Source: CAYQUO01 sp964420835 (GTDB lineage Bacteria > Chloroflexota > Anaerolineae > Anaerolineales > Anaerolineaceae). From it: a stretch of 64,000 nt of DNA. The DNA lies in contig CAYQUO010000009.1 in the NCBI GenBank assembly GCA_964420835.1, positions 1-64,000 of the forward strand. The letters are read 5' to 3'. Positions 1 to 7,378 of the stretch are shown here, in pieces; within the stretch, counting starts at the first letter, position 1, and each line of letters opens with the position of its first letter. The notes beneath the pieces are model-generated. The model was not told the origin of the DNA, ran no database searches, and saw nothing but the letters and a program-made list of their open reading frames with translations. The position numbers and the translations under genes were made by a program.

Positions 1-101
1 CATGGCTGATCATCTCTCTCTTTTACCAGTTCTATGGATTTTTGATACAGTAACAGGACAGTTCAAATTGAACAACCCGGGAGGTGCAGGGGGAATCCCT
101 C

Positions 102-923
102 CTATTGCGCAGGAGGTTCAGGACCCACCGGCTCTGCGATCACAAAATAGCGGCCCCAATGGGGATCATCCTGCTGGCAGATGCAGGTTTGCAGGACAAG
201 GTGGTGGCTGCCGGTGTAAACCTGTTTAAAGAGAGCATCCGCAGTGATTTGCCGGCCGGTTTCCAAGTTGATGAAGTCACTGTCCGGATCACACCCTTGC
301 AAGGCCTGATACCGTTTTGTTTCCGTGACCTGGTACCCCTTGAAGGATCCGTCGCCATAAACCACATAGACGAGATCTCCGATGGACAGGTTGTAGAACA
401 AGCGCCCGGCGGCATCGTTATGCGCCAAAAAACCGTACACGTTGAACAAGGCGGCTCTGGAAAATTGTGTGACAACATCCTCCTGAACCGATACGTACCC
501 CATTTCGCCTTCCGGCTGTTGTTGGACCCGTAATTGAAAAAATCCACCGGCATAAATGCCACGAACCTGATGGCTGTTGCCGTTCCGCAGCGGAAGTGAA
601 AAAAGTTCCAGGTCCAGTTGTTCCCTGTGCGCCAAGCGGTGGCTGGTGGGGGCATAGGTTGTAATACCCCTTGGATTCTTTTCCCCGGAAACCTCATCAA
701 GGGCTTTTTTTTCACCGGTATTCGTTTCAGAAAGGGATGCGTGAACCGGCCCTTCCAAAGCCGGTTGCGAATCCGCGCGGCGTGCATCGACCGGGGTGAC
801 CTCTGCCGTCCCGGGAGGGGTATGGGAGTTGCGGATGGGGAGCAAGCCGAAGGTAAAAACGCTTACCGCCAGCATGGCAACGATACCCGCGAAGATGGGT
901 TTGAGTTGAACCTTAAAAAGCAT
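102..923 (-). CDS. Sortase-like membrane-anchored protein
   Basis: This is probably a cysteine transpeptidase of the sortase superfamily acting outside the cytoplasmic membrane. The chosen ATG at 923 places a single hydrophobic segment at about residues 8-27 directly after a short basic N-terminus. A proline/threonine-rich linker follows, then the C-terminal domain. That domain shows the three expected sortase signatures: LAHND (catalytic His), LVLQTCI (catalytic Cys) and GRYFVIAEP (the Arg strand near the C-terminus). An in-frame ATG at 1007 would add 28 residues that look non-coding. No LPxTG-type substrate or pilin gene lies nearby, so its role is open. The Cys/Arg spacing looks closer to class E/F-like sortases than to SrtA, but the class is not certain. 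Confidence 0.75.
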   Translation of the reverse strand: MLFKVQLKPIFAGIVAMLAVSVFTFGLLPIRNSHTPPGTAEVTPVDARRADSQPALEGPVHASLSETNTGEKKALDEVSGEKNPRGITTYAPTSHRLAHREQLDLELFSLPLRNGNSHQVRGIYAGGFFQLRVQQQPEGEMGYVSVQEDVVTQFSRAALFNVYGFLAHNDAAGRLFYNLSIGDLVYVVYGDGSFKGYQVTETKRYQALQGCDPDSDFINLETGRQITADALFKQVYTGSHHLVLQTCICQQDDPHWGRYFVIAEPVGPEPPAQ

Positions 924-1145
924 CCCGGCACATTCCTGCCTGGAAAATGTGGCCCCCGGTGGCCGCGGAGGGTTGGCGCTGTTTTGCCACCATTGAGGGA
1001 GGCCCAATTACCCGGCGAACTGGGTGTAATTCCGTTTGGGACGAAGGAGGATTCGGGGCGATGGCTCTCCGGGGTATGACGGGTTGGCCCGGAACGACCG
1101 ATGAATCGGCCGACACGTTTTCAACAAGCAAACCCTCCACGGTTA

Positions 1146-1173
1146 ATTTTACAATGCGATGTTTGGAAGTCAA
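1146..1173 (-). promoter_or_regulatory. Candidate promoter for the sortase-like gene
   Basis: Read on the minus strand there is a TTGACT -35 box, a 16-bp spacer and a TAAAAT -10 box. A transcript from here would have a leader of about 215 nt before the ATG at 923. Nothing else convincing was seen in the 436 bp between the sortase-like start and the ATL gene, apart from an isolated AGGAGG at 1289-1294 without a well-placed start codon. Confidence 0.35.
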
Positions 1174-1359
1174 TTCTCCCGGACAGATTGATAATGGATT
1201 GTAAACCGGGGGAAAACCGGACATTCGGGTTTAAAATCAGGAGGGATGAGGCTTGGCAGGTTCGGAAAACCGGCCTCACAAAATCCTTAGGAGGTGGAGA
1301 TCAGCCGGGCAGGCTTACCAGGGGGGATTGTTCCATGGACATGGACCAACTTGTTGAGA

Positions 1360-1686
1360 ATGAACGACTGCGATGACATTCCGACCTATGAGCGGATCTA
1401 CCGGGTGGTTCGGCAGATCCCTTATGGGCGTGTGACGACGTATGGGACCGTGGCCGACCTGGCGGGCGGGGTGACCGCACGAATGGTCGGTTTTGCCTTA
1501 GCCGCCCTGCCCGCTGAAAATGATGTGCCATGGCAGCGGGTGATCAACTACAAGGGCAAGATCAGCCCACGGGGCTTTGGTTTTGGAAGTGCCATACAGC
1601 GCATGCTGCTGGAAGAGGAGGGCGTTGAATTCGACCTGAACGGCAAGGTCGACATAGAGCGGTTTGGCTGGAGCCTGGGTGGGTGA
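1360..1686 (+). CDS. Alkyltransferase-like protein (ATL; MGMT DNA-binding domain without the acceptor Cys)
   Basis: The 108-residue protein is the DNA-binding domain of O6-alkylguanine-DNA alkyltransferases. It has the helix-turn-helix region IPYGRVTTYGTVA, the arginine-finger segment ARMVG (R41) and the active-site segment PWQRV at residues 57-61. In true MGMT this segment is PCHRV with the alkyl-accepting Cys. Here Trp58 replaces it, as in ATL proteins, which bind O6-alkylguanine and flag it for nucleotide excision repair. The ATG at 1360 is chosen because it begins just before the conserved domain. A GTG at 1294 is in frame but adds unconserved residues. The gene stands alone between the sortase-like gene and the ABC importer. 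Confidence 0.85.
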   Translation: MNDCDDIPTYERIYRVVRQIPYGRVTTYGTVADLAGGVTARMVGFALAALPAENDVPWQRVINYKGKISPRGFGFGSAIQRMLLEEEGVEFDLNGKVDIERFGWSLGG

Positions 1687-1818
1687 TGAGTTCCAAGCGA
1701 ATACCACCCAACGCCTGAGACAACCGGTGTGAAGGTGGCAATGGTTGTTGCCACAAATGATCCTGATTTCCCTTAACGTCCGCCAAATGCACCTCACAAA
1801 TATCCCGGGTGGTTGAGA

Positions 1819-2565
1819 CTACTTGGCAAGGATCTGAGCGAGGAACTGCCGGGTGCGTTGGTGGCGGGGCTTCTCGAACAGCCATTCCGGTTTGCCGTGT
1901 TCGATGATCCGGCCGCCATCCATGAAGATGACCTCATCCGCGGCTGCACGGGCGAAACCCATCTCGTGGGTGACCACAACCATGGTAATGCCATCCCTGG
2001 CCAGCATCAACATCACGTCGAGGACTTCCTTGATCATCTCGGGGTCGAGGGCGCTGGTGGGCTCATCGAAAAGCAGGATCTTGGGATCCATGGCGAGCGC
2101 ACGGGCGATGGCGACACGCTGCTGCTGCCCGCCGGATAGTTGTTGGGGGTAGGCGTTGGCTTTTTCGGCGATGCCCACCCGCTCCAACTGGCGCATGGCG
2201 TTGGCTTCGGCCTCCTCCCTGCTGCGTTTGCGTACGATTCGCTGGGCGAGGGTGATGTTTTCGAGGACGGTGAGGTGCTGGTACAGGTTGAAATGTTGGA
2301 AGACCATACCGATCTCAGAGCGAATGCGGTTGAGCGATTTTTGTTCCCCGGTGACAGCCTCACCATCCACCCAGACCTCACCGCAGGTGGGGGATTCCAG
2401 GCGGTTGATGCAGCGCAGGAGGGTGGATTTTCCCGAGCCGCTGGGCCCGATTATGACAATGACCCGCCCACGCGGGATGGTGAGGTTTACCCCATCCAGG
2501 GCTTCCACAGTGCCGAATGCTTTGCGCAGATTGTCAATGCGGATAATGTCAGTGGCTACGTTCAT
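1819..2565 (-). CDS. Polar amino acid ABC transporter ATP-binding protein (GlnQ-like)
   Basis: ATPase subunit of a PAAT-family amino acid importer, acting at the inner face of the membrane. At 248 residues it is the normal family length. It shows Walker A GPSGSGKST (about residues 39-47), the signature LSGGQQQR, Walker B LLFDEPTSALDPE and the switch histidine in VVTHEMGF. It is the last gene of a three-gene operon. Its start lies 17 bp inside the end of the permease gene, which suggests translational coupling. The substrate cannot be told from sequence. The binding-protein type points to a polar or basic amino acid. Confidence 0.93.
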   Translation of the reverse strand: MNVATDIIRIDNLRKAFGTVEALDGVNLTIPRGRVIVIIGPSGSGKSTLLRCINRLESPTCGEVWVDGEAVTGEQKSLNRIRSEIGMVFQHFNLYQHLTVLENITLAQRIVRKRSREEAEANAMRQLERVGIAEKANAYPQQLSGGQQQRVAIARALAMDPKILLFDEPTSALDPEMIKEVLDVMLMLARDGITMVVVTHEMGFARAAADEVIFMDGGRIIEHGKPEWLFEKPRHQRTRQFLAQILAK

Positions 2566-3433
2566 TTTTGCGGTAACTCCTTTCGAGAGCCTTGACCAGG
2601 AGAGAAAGAACGACCGTCATGGTCAGGTAGAGGGTGGCGAGGGTTGTGTAAGCCTCAGGAAAGCGGAAGGACTGCCCGGCATAGAGGCGGGCCACCTGGG
2701 TGATGTCGCGCACGGCCAGGACGGAAACCAGGGATGAATCCTTGAGCATGGCGATAAAGTCGTTCCCCAAGGCGGGGAGAACATTCCGGATGGCCTGGGG
2801 GAGGATGATGTGCCACATGGCCTGGGCGTAGCTCATGCCCTGGGAGCGGGCAGCCTCCATTTGTCCGCTGCCGACCGACTGGATGCCGGCCCGGAAGATC
2901 TCTGCCTGGAAGGCGCCATAGGTGGTGGAAAGGGCAATGATGGCGCGCACGTTCATGGGGATGTTTTTTATGACCAGGGCGACAAGCGGTTTGCCCAGGG
3001 TTACGGCACCGATGCTGATCAACCAGGCACCGAGGAGATTGATGCCTTCAACAGCCAGGGGGACCAGGACAAGGGCGATAAAGAAGATTAATACCAGCAT
3101 TGGAACGCCGCGGATCACTTCCACATACAAGGTGGCCAGATTGCGCAGCACCACGTTGTTGGAGATGCGCCAGAGCCCGGTGACCAAACCGAGGAGAAGG
3201 GCAAAACCGTAGGCGGCCAGGGAGGTGGTGATGGTAACGCTAAGGCCGACCTTGATGATTGAAAAGGCTTCGGAATAGCTTGGATTGCTGAGAATGGTGA
3301 AGGCCATTCCGATGCCAAAAAGGATGAGAACGACAAACCACCAGGGGAATGTTTCCAGTTTCTTTTTCAAGCCCGGCCCGAGCAGTGTTTTACCGGGTGA
3401 AGTATCCATGAGAGGATAGGCATCTTCCTCCAT
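2549..3433 (-). CDS. Polar amino acid ABC transporter permease (HisM/GlnP family)
   Basis: Membrane subunit of the amino acid importer. The ATG at 3433 is preferred because an AGGGAG ribosome site lies about 10 nt upstream. An in-frame ATG at 3514 would add 27 unlike residues. After a roughly 35-residue cytoplasmic tail come hydrophobic segments. A typical permease EAA loop (EAARSQGMSYAQAMWHIILPQAIR) follows in the C-terminal third and contacts the ATPase. The N-terminal half is longer than in minimal GlnP proteins. It lies between the binding protein and ATPase genes, transcribed leftward. Confidence 0.92.
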   Translation of the reverse strand: MEEDAYPLMDTSPGKTLLGPGLKKKLETFPWWFVVLILFGIGMAFTILSNPSYSEAFSIIKVGLSVTITTSLAAYGFALLLGLVTGLWRISNNVVLRNLATLYVEVIRGVPMLVLIFFIALVLVPLAVEGINLLGAWLISIGAVTLGKPLVALVIKNIPMNVRAIIALSTTYGAFQAEIFRAGIQSVGSGQMEAARSQGMSYAQAMWHIILPQAIRNVLPALGNDFIAMLKDSSLVSVLAVRDITQVARLYAGQSFRFPEAYTTLATLYLTMTVVLSLLVKALERSYRKNERSH

Positions 3434-3531
3434 TTTGAGAGTGCTCCCTTTCGATCTTATTCCAGTTCGGAACTGACCGGGAGGCTTGCCGGTTTGGTTC
3501 GCCTCCCGGTCCATTGCTTCGATGATCCGGT

Positions 3532-4368
3532 TTACTCGGGGATGAAGCCAGGTCCAAAGAATTTGAGGTTCAGAGCGTCCATGGTGCCGTCCTCTTTCAT
3601 GGCTGCAATGGCCCGATTGAACGGCCCGACCAGGGTGCTCCCCTTGGTGAATGCAAACCCCAGGGCGTCACTGCTGATGGAGGGACCCACGAACCCCAGT
3701 TTGTCTGCGTTCTCCCCCATATACCCCATTCCAGCCACCTCATCGATGATGACCGTATCAACATCCTGGGAAATGAGGGCCTGGACGGCGAAGGGGAAGG
3801 TCTCGAAAGCCTTCAGGCGGGATTCCGGCAGCAGACCTTTGGCCGTTTCGTAATTGGTGGTGTTGGCCTGGGTTCCCATGATCAGGTCCGGCTGGGCGAT
3901 AAAGGATTCGATGCTGTCGAAGCGGGATTCACCTTTGCGGACAAGGAGGCGCTGTTCGATGCTGATGTAGCCATCCGAGAAGTCCACGATCTTGGCCCGG
4001 TCTTCGGTGATGGTGATGCCGTCACCAGCCACGTCATACTGGCCGTCGGCAACAGCCTGGATCATGGTCTCCCAGGCGGCCTCCACAAACACGGGCGTGC
4101 AATGAAGGCGGGTGCAGATGGCGTTTATGGCGTCATAATCCCAGCCGGCGCCCTGGCCGGTCTTGGGTGATATGTAGTTGAACGGCTGGTAAGCGTTCTC
4201 GACGGCCACGGTGAAGGAGCGGCAGTCGAGGTCGACCAGGGCATCTTCGGCGGTTCCGAGGCAGCCTTCCGGCTGAGCGGTGGGCATAGGGGTGGCAGCA
4301 GGTGCACATGCGGCCAGGAGCAATGTGCCAAGAAGGACGACAAGTGTTGCCAGGGTTACAGTTCTCAT
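3532..4368 (-). CDS. Amino acid ABC transporter substrate-binding lipoprotein
   Basis: Extracytoplasmic solute-binding protein, family 3 (HisJ/GlnH type), which delivers an amino acid to the neighbouring permease. A signal peptide ends in the lipobox LLAAC with Cys21 as the lipid-attachment residue. The mature part contains the family 3 hallmarks, including the N-terminal strand followed by YQPFNYISPKTGQGAGWDYD and the region VADGQYDVAGDGITITEDR, typical of ligand-contacting loops. It is the first gene of the operon. A GGAGAA ribosome site precedes the ATG, and the mRNA leader carries a structured attenuator (4554-4681). Confidence 0.93.
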   Translation of the reverse strand: MRTVTLATLVVLLGTLLLAACAPAATPMPTAQPEGCLGTAEDALVDLDCRSFTVAVENAYQPFNYISPKTGQGAGWDYDAINAICTRLHCTPVFVEAAWETMIQAVADGQYDVAGDGITITEDRAKIVDFSDGYISIEQRLLVRKGESRFDSIESFIAQPDLIMGTQANTTNYETAKGLLPESRLKAFETFPFAVQALISQDVDTVIIDEVAGMGYMGENADKLGFVGPSISSDALGFAFTKGSTLVGPFNRAIAAMKEDGTMDALNLKFFGPGFIPE

Positions 4369-4553
4369 TTCTTATTCTCCGATTAATCTGTGTTGTTGAT
4401 GGTGGTGCACAGGGCACGACGACAGGCGGCAGTCCGGCCCACCGAACAGCGGCGGGTTTTTCTGCGTATATGGGGGTGAAGTTTAGAGCCTTCTTCTCAC
4501 ACCTCCGGCCGGGCTGCTTAAGCCAGTCCCTGGTTCGCGTGGCCTGCGCATGG

Positions 4554-4588
4554 GCAAACAAAAAGGCCTTCCTTTTCGGAAGGCCTTT
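4554..4588 (-). terminator. Intrinsic terminator in the leader of the amino acid ABC operon
   Basis: On the minus strand an 11-bp perfect stem (arms 4578-4588 and 4562-4572) with a GAAAA loop is followed by a T-rich run (TTTTTGTTTG in the RNA-like strand). It lies roughly 190 nt before the binding-protein start and downstream of the promoter at 4708-4736. It is therefore an attenuator and not an end-of-operon terminator. Confidence 0.85.
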
Positions 4589-4602
4589 CACGCTCTTGTT
4601 TC

Positions 4603-4681
4603 TCTCTGGTACTACCTGCCAAGCGGAAAACCCCAACCTTCCAAAAAGGTGGGCAGTGTGTTGATTCGCTTAGCACCGAGA
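4603..4681 (-). promoter_or_regulatory. Structured leader element with a possible pseudoknot and antiterminator (class unknown)
   Basis: Between the promoter and the terminator the transcript can form an outer 10-bp stem: 4672-4681 with 4603-4613, one bulged A. Inside it two 5-bp helices can form, 4667-4671 with 4621-4625 and 4652-4656 with 4616-4620. These two cross each other, so together they make an H-type pseudoknot. The loop segment 4637-4649 is complementary over 13 pairs (one G-U) to 4571-4583, the 5' arm and loop of the terminator, giving a mutually exclusive antiterminator. The same stretch also encodes a 26-codon open frame (4692 down to 4612), so ribosome-mediated attenuation is an alternative. 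No known riboswitch or T-box consensus was recognised. Confidence 0.55.
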
Positions 4682-4707
4682 TTGGTAGACATACTCACAG
4701 TGGCGCT

Positions 4708-4736
4708 TTTATATCATGCAGGGAGTCATCTGTCAA
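4708..4736 (-). promoter_or_regulatory. Consensus promoter for the amino acid ABC operon leader
   Basis: Minus-strand TTGACA (4731-4736) and TATAAA (4708-4713) are separated by exactly 17 bp, a near-perfect housekeeping sigma promoter. Transcription would begin near 4701, giving a leader of about 330 nt before the binding-protein ATG. Confidence 0.8.
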
Positions 4737-4759
4737 GGAAATTGAAAGGTGGATTTCCA

Positions 4760-4774
4760 GGCTGTGCAACAGCC
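4760..4774 (-). other. Short hairpin after the PolB operon
   Basis: A perfect 6-bp inverted repeat (GGCTGT/ACAGCC) with a 3-nt loop lies about 15-30 bp beyond the polymerase stop codon. There is no T-run after it, so a role in termination or mRNA end protection is only a guess. Confidence 0.3.
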
Positions 4775-4788
4775 TTGCGGCCTTCTTT

Positions 4789-7098
4789 TCAATTTGGCAG
4801 AACCGGGTGGGCGTTATAGGGTCGCGGAAAGGCCCCCGGTTGTGCTACCGGGCTGGAGGGCAAAGGCGGGAGGTTGGAAAAACCCGGGAAAATGCCAGCC
4901 TGAAGGCCGCCGTGCAGGCTGGCCCGCAGGGACTGTTCGTCCCAGCCGAACGGGCCCAACACGGAGGAGGCCGCCCGCAAGAGGAGAACCTCGTAACGGT
5001 CCAGGTCCAGGGCGGGCAGGCGCGGCGGGTGCGGCATATCCCAGGCGAAGACCCCCGGTTTGCCGGCCGTAATGAGCAGGGAAATGCGCTGACCGGGGCG
5101 CACCCGCCTGCCGGCAGCCTGCAACTGCATGGCAGCCCGGGCGGAGGCCGAAGGGGTGCGATACTCCTCCGGCCTGCGGGTGAGTTTCTGGCGGACAACG
5201 AGTTCTTCGGCAGGAGGGCGGCCCTGCCGGAGGTCGGCGAGCTGGCGGCGCAGGCAGACCAGGGCGGCAGGCAACGCCAGGCGGGGGTCGGGGGCGGACG
5301 CCAGCAGGTTCAGCAGTTCCAGCTGGCAGCGGGCGATCCAGGTTGGGGTGTCGCGCCGGCGGGCCTCGATGCCGCGGATCTTGAGCGAGCCATCCTGGAA
5401 GGCGCCGAAGTAACGACTGGCCACCGGCCGACGTCCATCCACACGCGAAGGCAGGAAAGCCAGCCAGCGGTAGATGCCCTCCAGGCCCAATGGCAGGCCG
5501 GTGCGCTGCTGGATTTCCTCCAGGAGCGGCTGGAGATCGGCGGGGGTGTTCCTGCCGGGCTGACGCACCCAGAGGGCGTCCACGTACATGTGCAGGACCT
5601 CGAACCCGAAGTCTTCGGCGGCTTCCTTTGCCCGCAGCAGCGCCTCGCGCCCATAAGCGGTGACAGCCTGGTGTGCCTCAATGCGGCCGAAACGGGCGTT
5701 CTTGTAGCCGAGGTAACCAAAGCAGGTGACGAGCAGCCACTTGAGAGCGGCAGCCTGCCGGCGGCAGGTCTCACGGCGCGGGTCCCAACGCGGCAGGCTG
5801 GAAGCCCGACGCTTGAGGGCAACCCGGCGTTCCAGCAACGGCAAGAGCGACTGCGGCACGATGCCGGGCGGAGCCTTGAGGACGCCAAAATCCAGGCCCG
5901 GGACGGGGGTGGAGGGGCCATCCACCCCCACGGTCTCGGCGGAGAGGTTGAAGCGCACCATGATGGCCGGGTACATGGAAACGAAATCAAGTTCGGCCAC
6001 ATCCCGGTAAACACCGGGTGGCGGCTGATACACAAGGCCGCCCTGGTCGGCGGAAAAGAGGGCGGCAACCGGCTTGACCTTTTCCGTTTGCTGTTTTTGC
6101 CAGGGGACAAGGGTGCGCTGGCGCAGGGCGGTGAGTATTTGCACAGCAGAGATGCCCGAACCGGGGGAGAGCCGGCTGGCCATTTGCACCGGCATGCAGG
6201 TGATGCGGGCCGTTTCGAGAGCGCCCTGCAGGTCGTAGTCGTCCCAGAGCATGGCGTTGCGGCAGTCGATGTGCCAGCGGCCGAAGAGGTGCACCTGCTG
6301 GCCGCGATGGACGACCTGGCCATAGGAGAAGTAGCTGCGTTCGCGGAAGAAGACCGGCTGGCGGGACGCGTCGCGGCTGAGCGGAAGCAGCAGCCCCTGC
6401 CGGCGGGACTGCCCGAGGAGCCATGGCAGCAGCCAGGTATCGCCCCAGCGGGTGAGCAGGAGGTCGGGGTCGGTGCGCCGCAGGATGGCCTGCAGGTTGA
6501 GGAGAAGGGGCCGGGCCGGGTCCAGGTCCAGGAGGCAGGCATGTTTGCCAGAGCGGACCTCCAGAGCGCGGGGTGTGCCATGCGCGGGGTCGCAATCGGG
6601 GGTGAGCCTGAGGATGCGCAGGGGCAGGTCTTCCGCGCCTGCATCGGGGGAGGCGCCCAGGGGAGTGACGGACTGCAGGAGGGCGCCTGCGGCCTCGACA
6701 GAACAGCGGCCGAGGATGCCCACGCCGTGGGCGGCCGCGAAACGCAGGGCGATGGGGATGTCGGCATCGGCGTAGGAAAGGGCGGGGAACTGCCGGCTGA
6801 CCTGCCGGAAGAGCGCCGGCTGATCAGTGGGGCGCTGCACCTGCACGGAGAGCACGGGGACCTGCCTGCCGAGGAAGACATCAAACCGCTCCGCGCGGCC
6901 GAGTTGGAGGGGAACCGGCTGCCCCTTCAACCAGCGCTCAAGGGCGTGCAGGGCGGCTTCTTCGCCGCCGACATAGAACGTGACCGGGAAAGGCCGGTGC
7001 AGGCGAAGGCGGGTGCCGTCATCCGCGAGGAGCCAAAGCACCACCCCCTCGCCGGCGTCCTCGTAGAGGTCAAGGATCCAGCCGCTGTGCTCAGCCAT
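4789..7098 (-). CDS. Divergent family B DNA polymerase (PolB2-like)
   Basis: A 769-residue protein with the family B polymerase core. Motif A is ELDFVSMYP with Asp371. Motif B is KWLLVTCFGYLGYKNARFG from Lys453. Motif C reads YVDALWV (Asp507) where active family B enzymes have YxDTDS, so the second motif C aspartate, a metal ligand in well-studied members, is leucine. The N-terminal region keeps the general exonuclease-domain outline (DPDLLLTRWGD resembles the ExoII region), but a clear DxE ExoI motif is absent, so proofreading is doubtful. The start at 7098 overlaps the preceding small gene by 8 bp (ATGGCTGA). An open frame continues upstream to 7452 but that part is a shadow of the small gene. 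The pattern resembles archaeal PolB2/Dpo2 enzymes linked to damage-induced mutagenesis. Confidence 0.85.
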   Translation of the reverse strand: MAEHSGWILDLYEDAGEGVVLWLLADDGTRLRLHRPFPVTFYVGGEEAALHALERWLKGQPVPLQLGRAERFDVFLGRQVPVLSVQVQRPTDQPALFRQVSRQFPALSYADADIPIALRFAAAHGVGILGRCSVEAAGALLQSVTPLGASPDAGAEDLPLRILRLTPDCDPAHGTPRALEVRSGKHACLLDLDPARPLLLNLQAILRRTDPDLLLTRWGDTWLLPWLLGQSRRQGLLLPLSRDASRQPVFFRERSYFSYGQVVHRGQQVHLFGRWHIDCRNAMLWDDYDLQGALETARITCMPVQMASRLSPGSGISAVQILTALRQRTLVPWQKQQTEKVKPVAALFSADQGGLVYQPPPGVYRDVAELDFVSMYPAIMVRFNLSAETVGVDGPSTPVPGLDFGVLKAPPGIVPQSLLPLLERRVALKRRASSLPRWDPRRETCRRQAAALKWLLVTCFGYLGYKNARFGRIEAHQAVTAYGREALLRAKEAAEDFGFEVLHMYVDALWVRQPGRNTPADLQPLLEEIQQRTGLPLGLEGIYRWLAFLPSRVDGRRPVASRYFGAFQDGSLKIRGIEARRRDTPTWIARCQLELLNLLASAPDPRLALPAALVCLRRQLADLRQGRPPAEELVVRQKLTRRPEEYRTPSASARAAMQLQAAGRRVRPGQRISLLITAGKPGVFAWDMPHPPRLPALDLDRYEVLLLRAASSVLGPFGWDEQSLRASLHGGLQAGIFPGFSNLPPLPSSPVAQPGAFPRPYNAHPVLPN

Positions 7099-7363
7099 CG
7101 GAGGGAACCCGGGCCTCGAGCGCTTCCAGGCGCTGCTGCAGGCGGCGGATCTGCTTGTGGTCCTCCAGCAGCATGGCCAGGAGGAAGGTTTCAAACGGCA
7201 GGGCGTGGGCTGCGTAGGAGGCGGCCGCCAGGTGCTGATGGGCGGAGGCGAACAATTCGTCGAGGGCCTCCTGGTCGGTTCGACGCAGGGCACGGCGGAA
7301 GCGGTTGAAGGCTTCCTGTTCCTGGTTGAAGACCTGGGTGATGGAGGGGAGGGTGCGTCCCAT
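7091..7363 (-). CDS. Small helical protein of the PolB operon
   Basis: A 90-residue protein with no family that I recognise. It looks almost entirely alpha-helical, with heptad-like stretches such as IRRLQQRLEALEA at the C-terminus. It is hydrophilic, with no signal peptide or membrane segment. A GGAG site about 9 nt before the ATG at 7363 supports this start. It starts 15 bp after the RecA-like gene and its stop overlaps the PolB start by 8 bp, so it is almost certainly co-translated with the polymerase. By position it may be a polymerase accessory or adaptor. That is inference only. Confidence 0.7.
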   Translation of the reverse strand: MGRTLPSITQVFNQEQEAFNRFRRALRRTDQEALDELFASAHQHLAAASYAAHALPFETFLLAMLLEDHKQIRRLQQRLEALEARVPSDG

Positions 7364-7378
7364 GGGGCATCTCCGCGA

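Noticed and set aside
1..101. Plus-strand open frame at the left edge (from base 2)
   Set aside because: It runs into the sortase gene on the opposite strand without homology or a start signal. Nothing else is seen in these bases.
4554..4700. T-box leader for the amino acid ABC operon
   Set aside because: There is no T-box consensus sequence (AGGGTGGnACCGCG) and the element is too short for a stem I region. The GGTAGTACC segment is explained better by the outer stem.
4807..7308. An 833-codon open frame on the plus strand opposite the PolB gene
   Set aside because: It is very long only because of high GC on the other strand. It is Gly/Ala/Glu-rich, has no domain and no ribosome site, while the minus strand has clear polymerase motifs.
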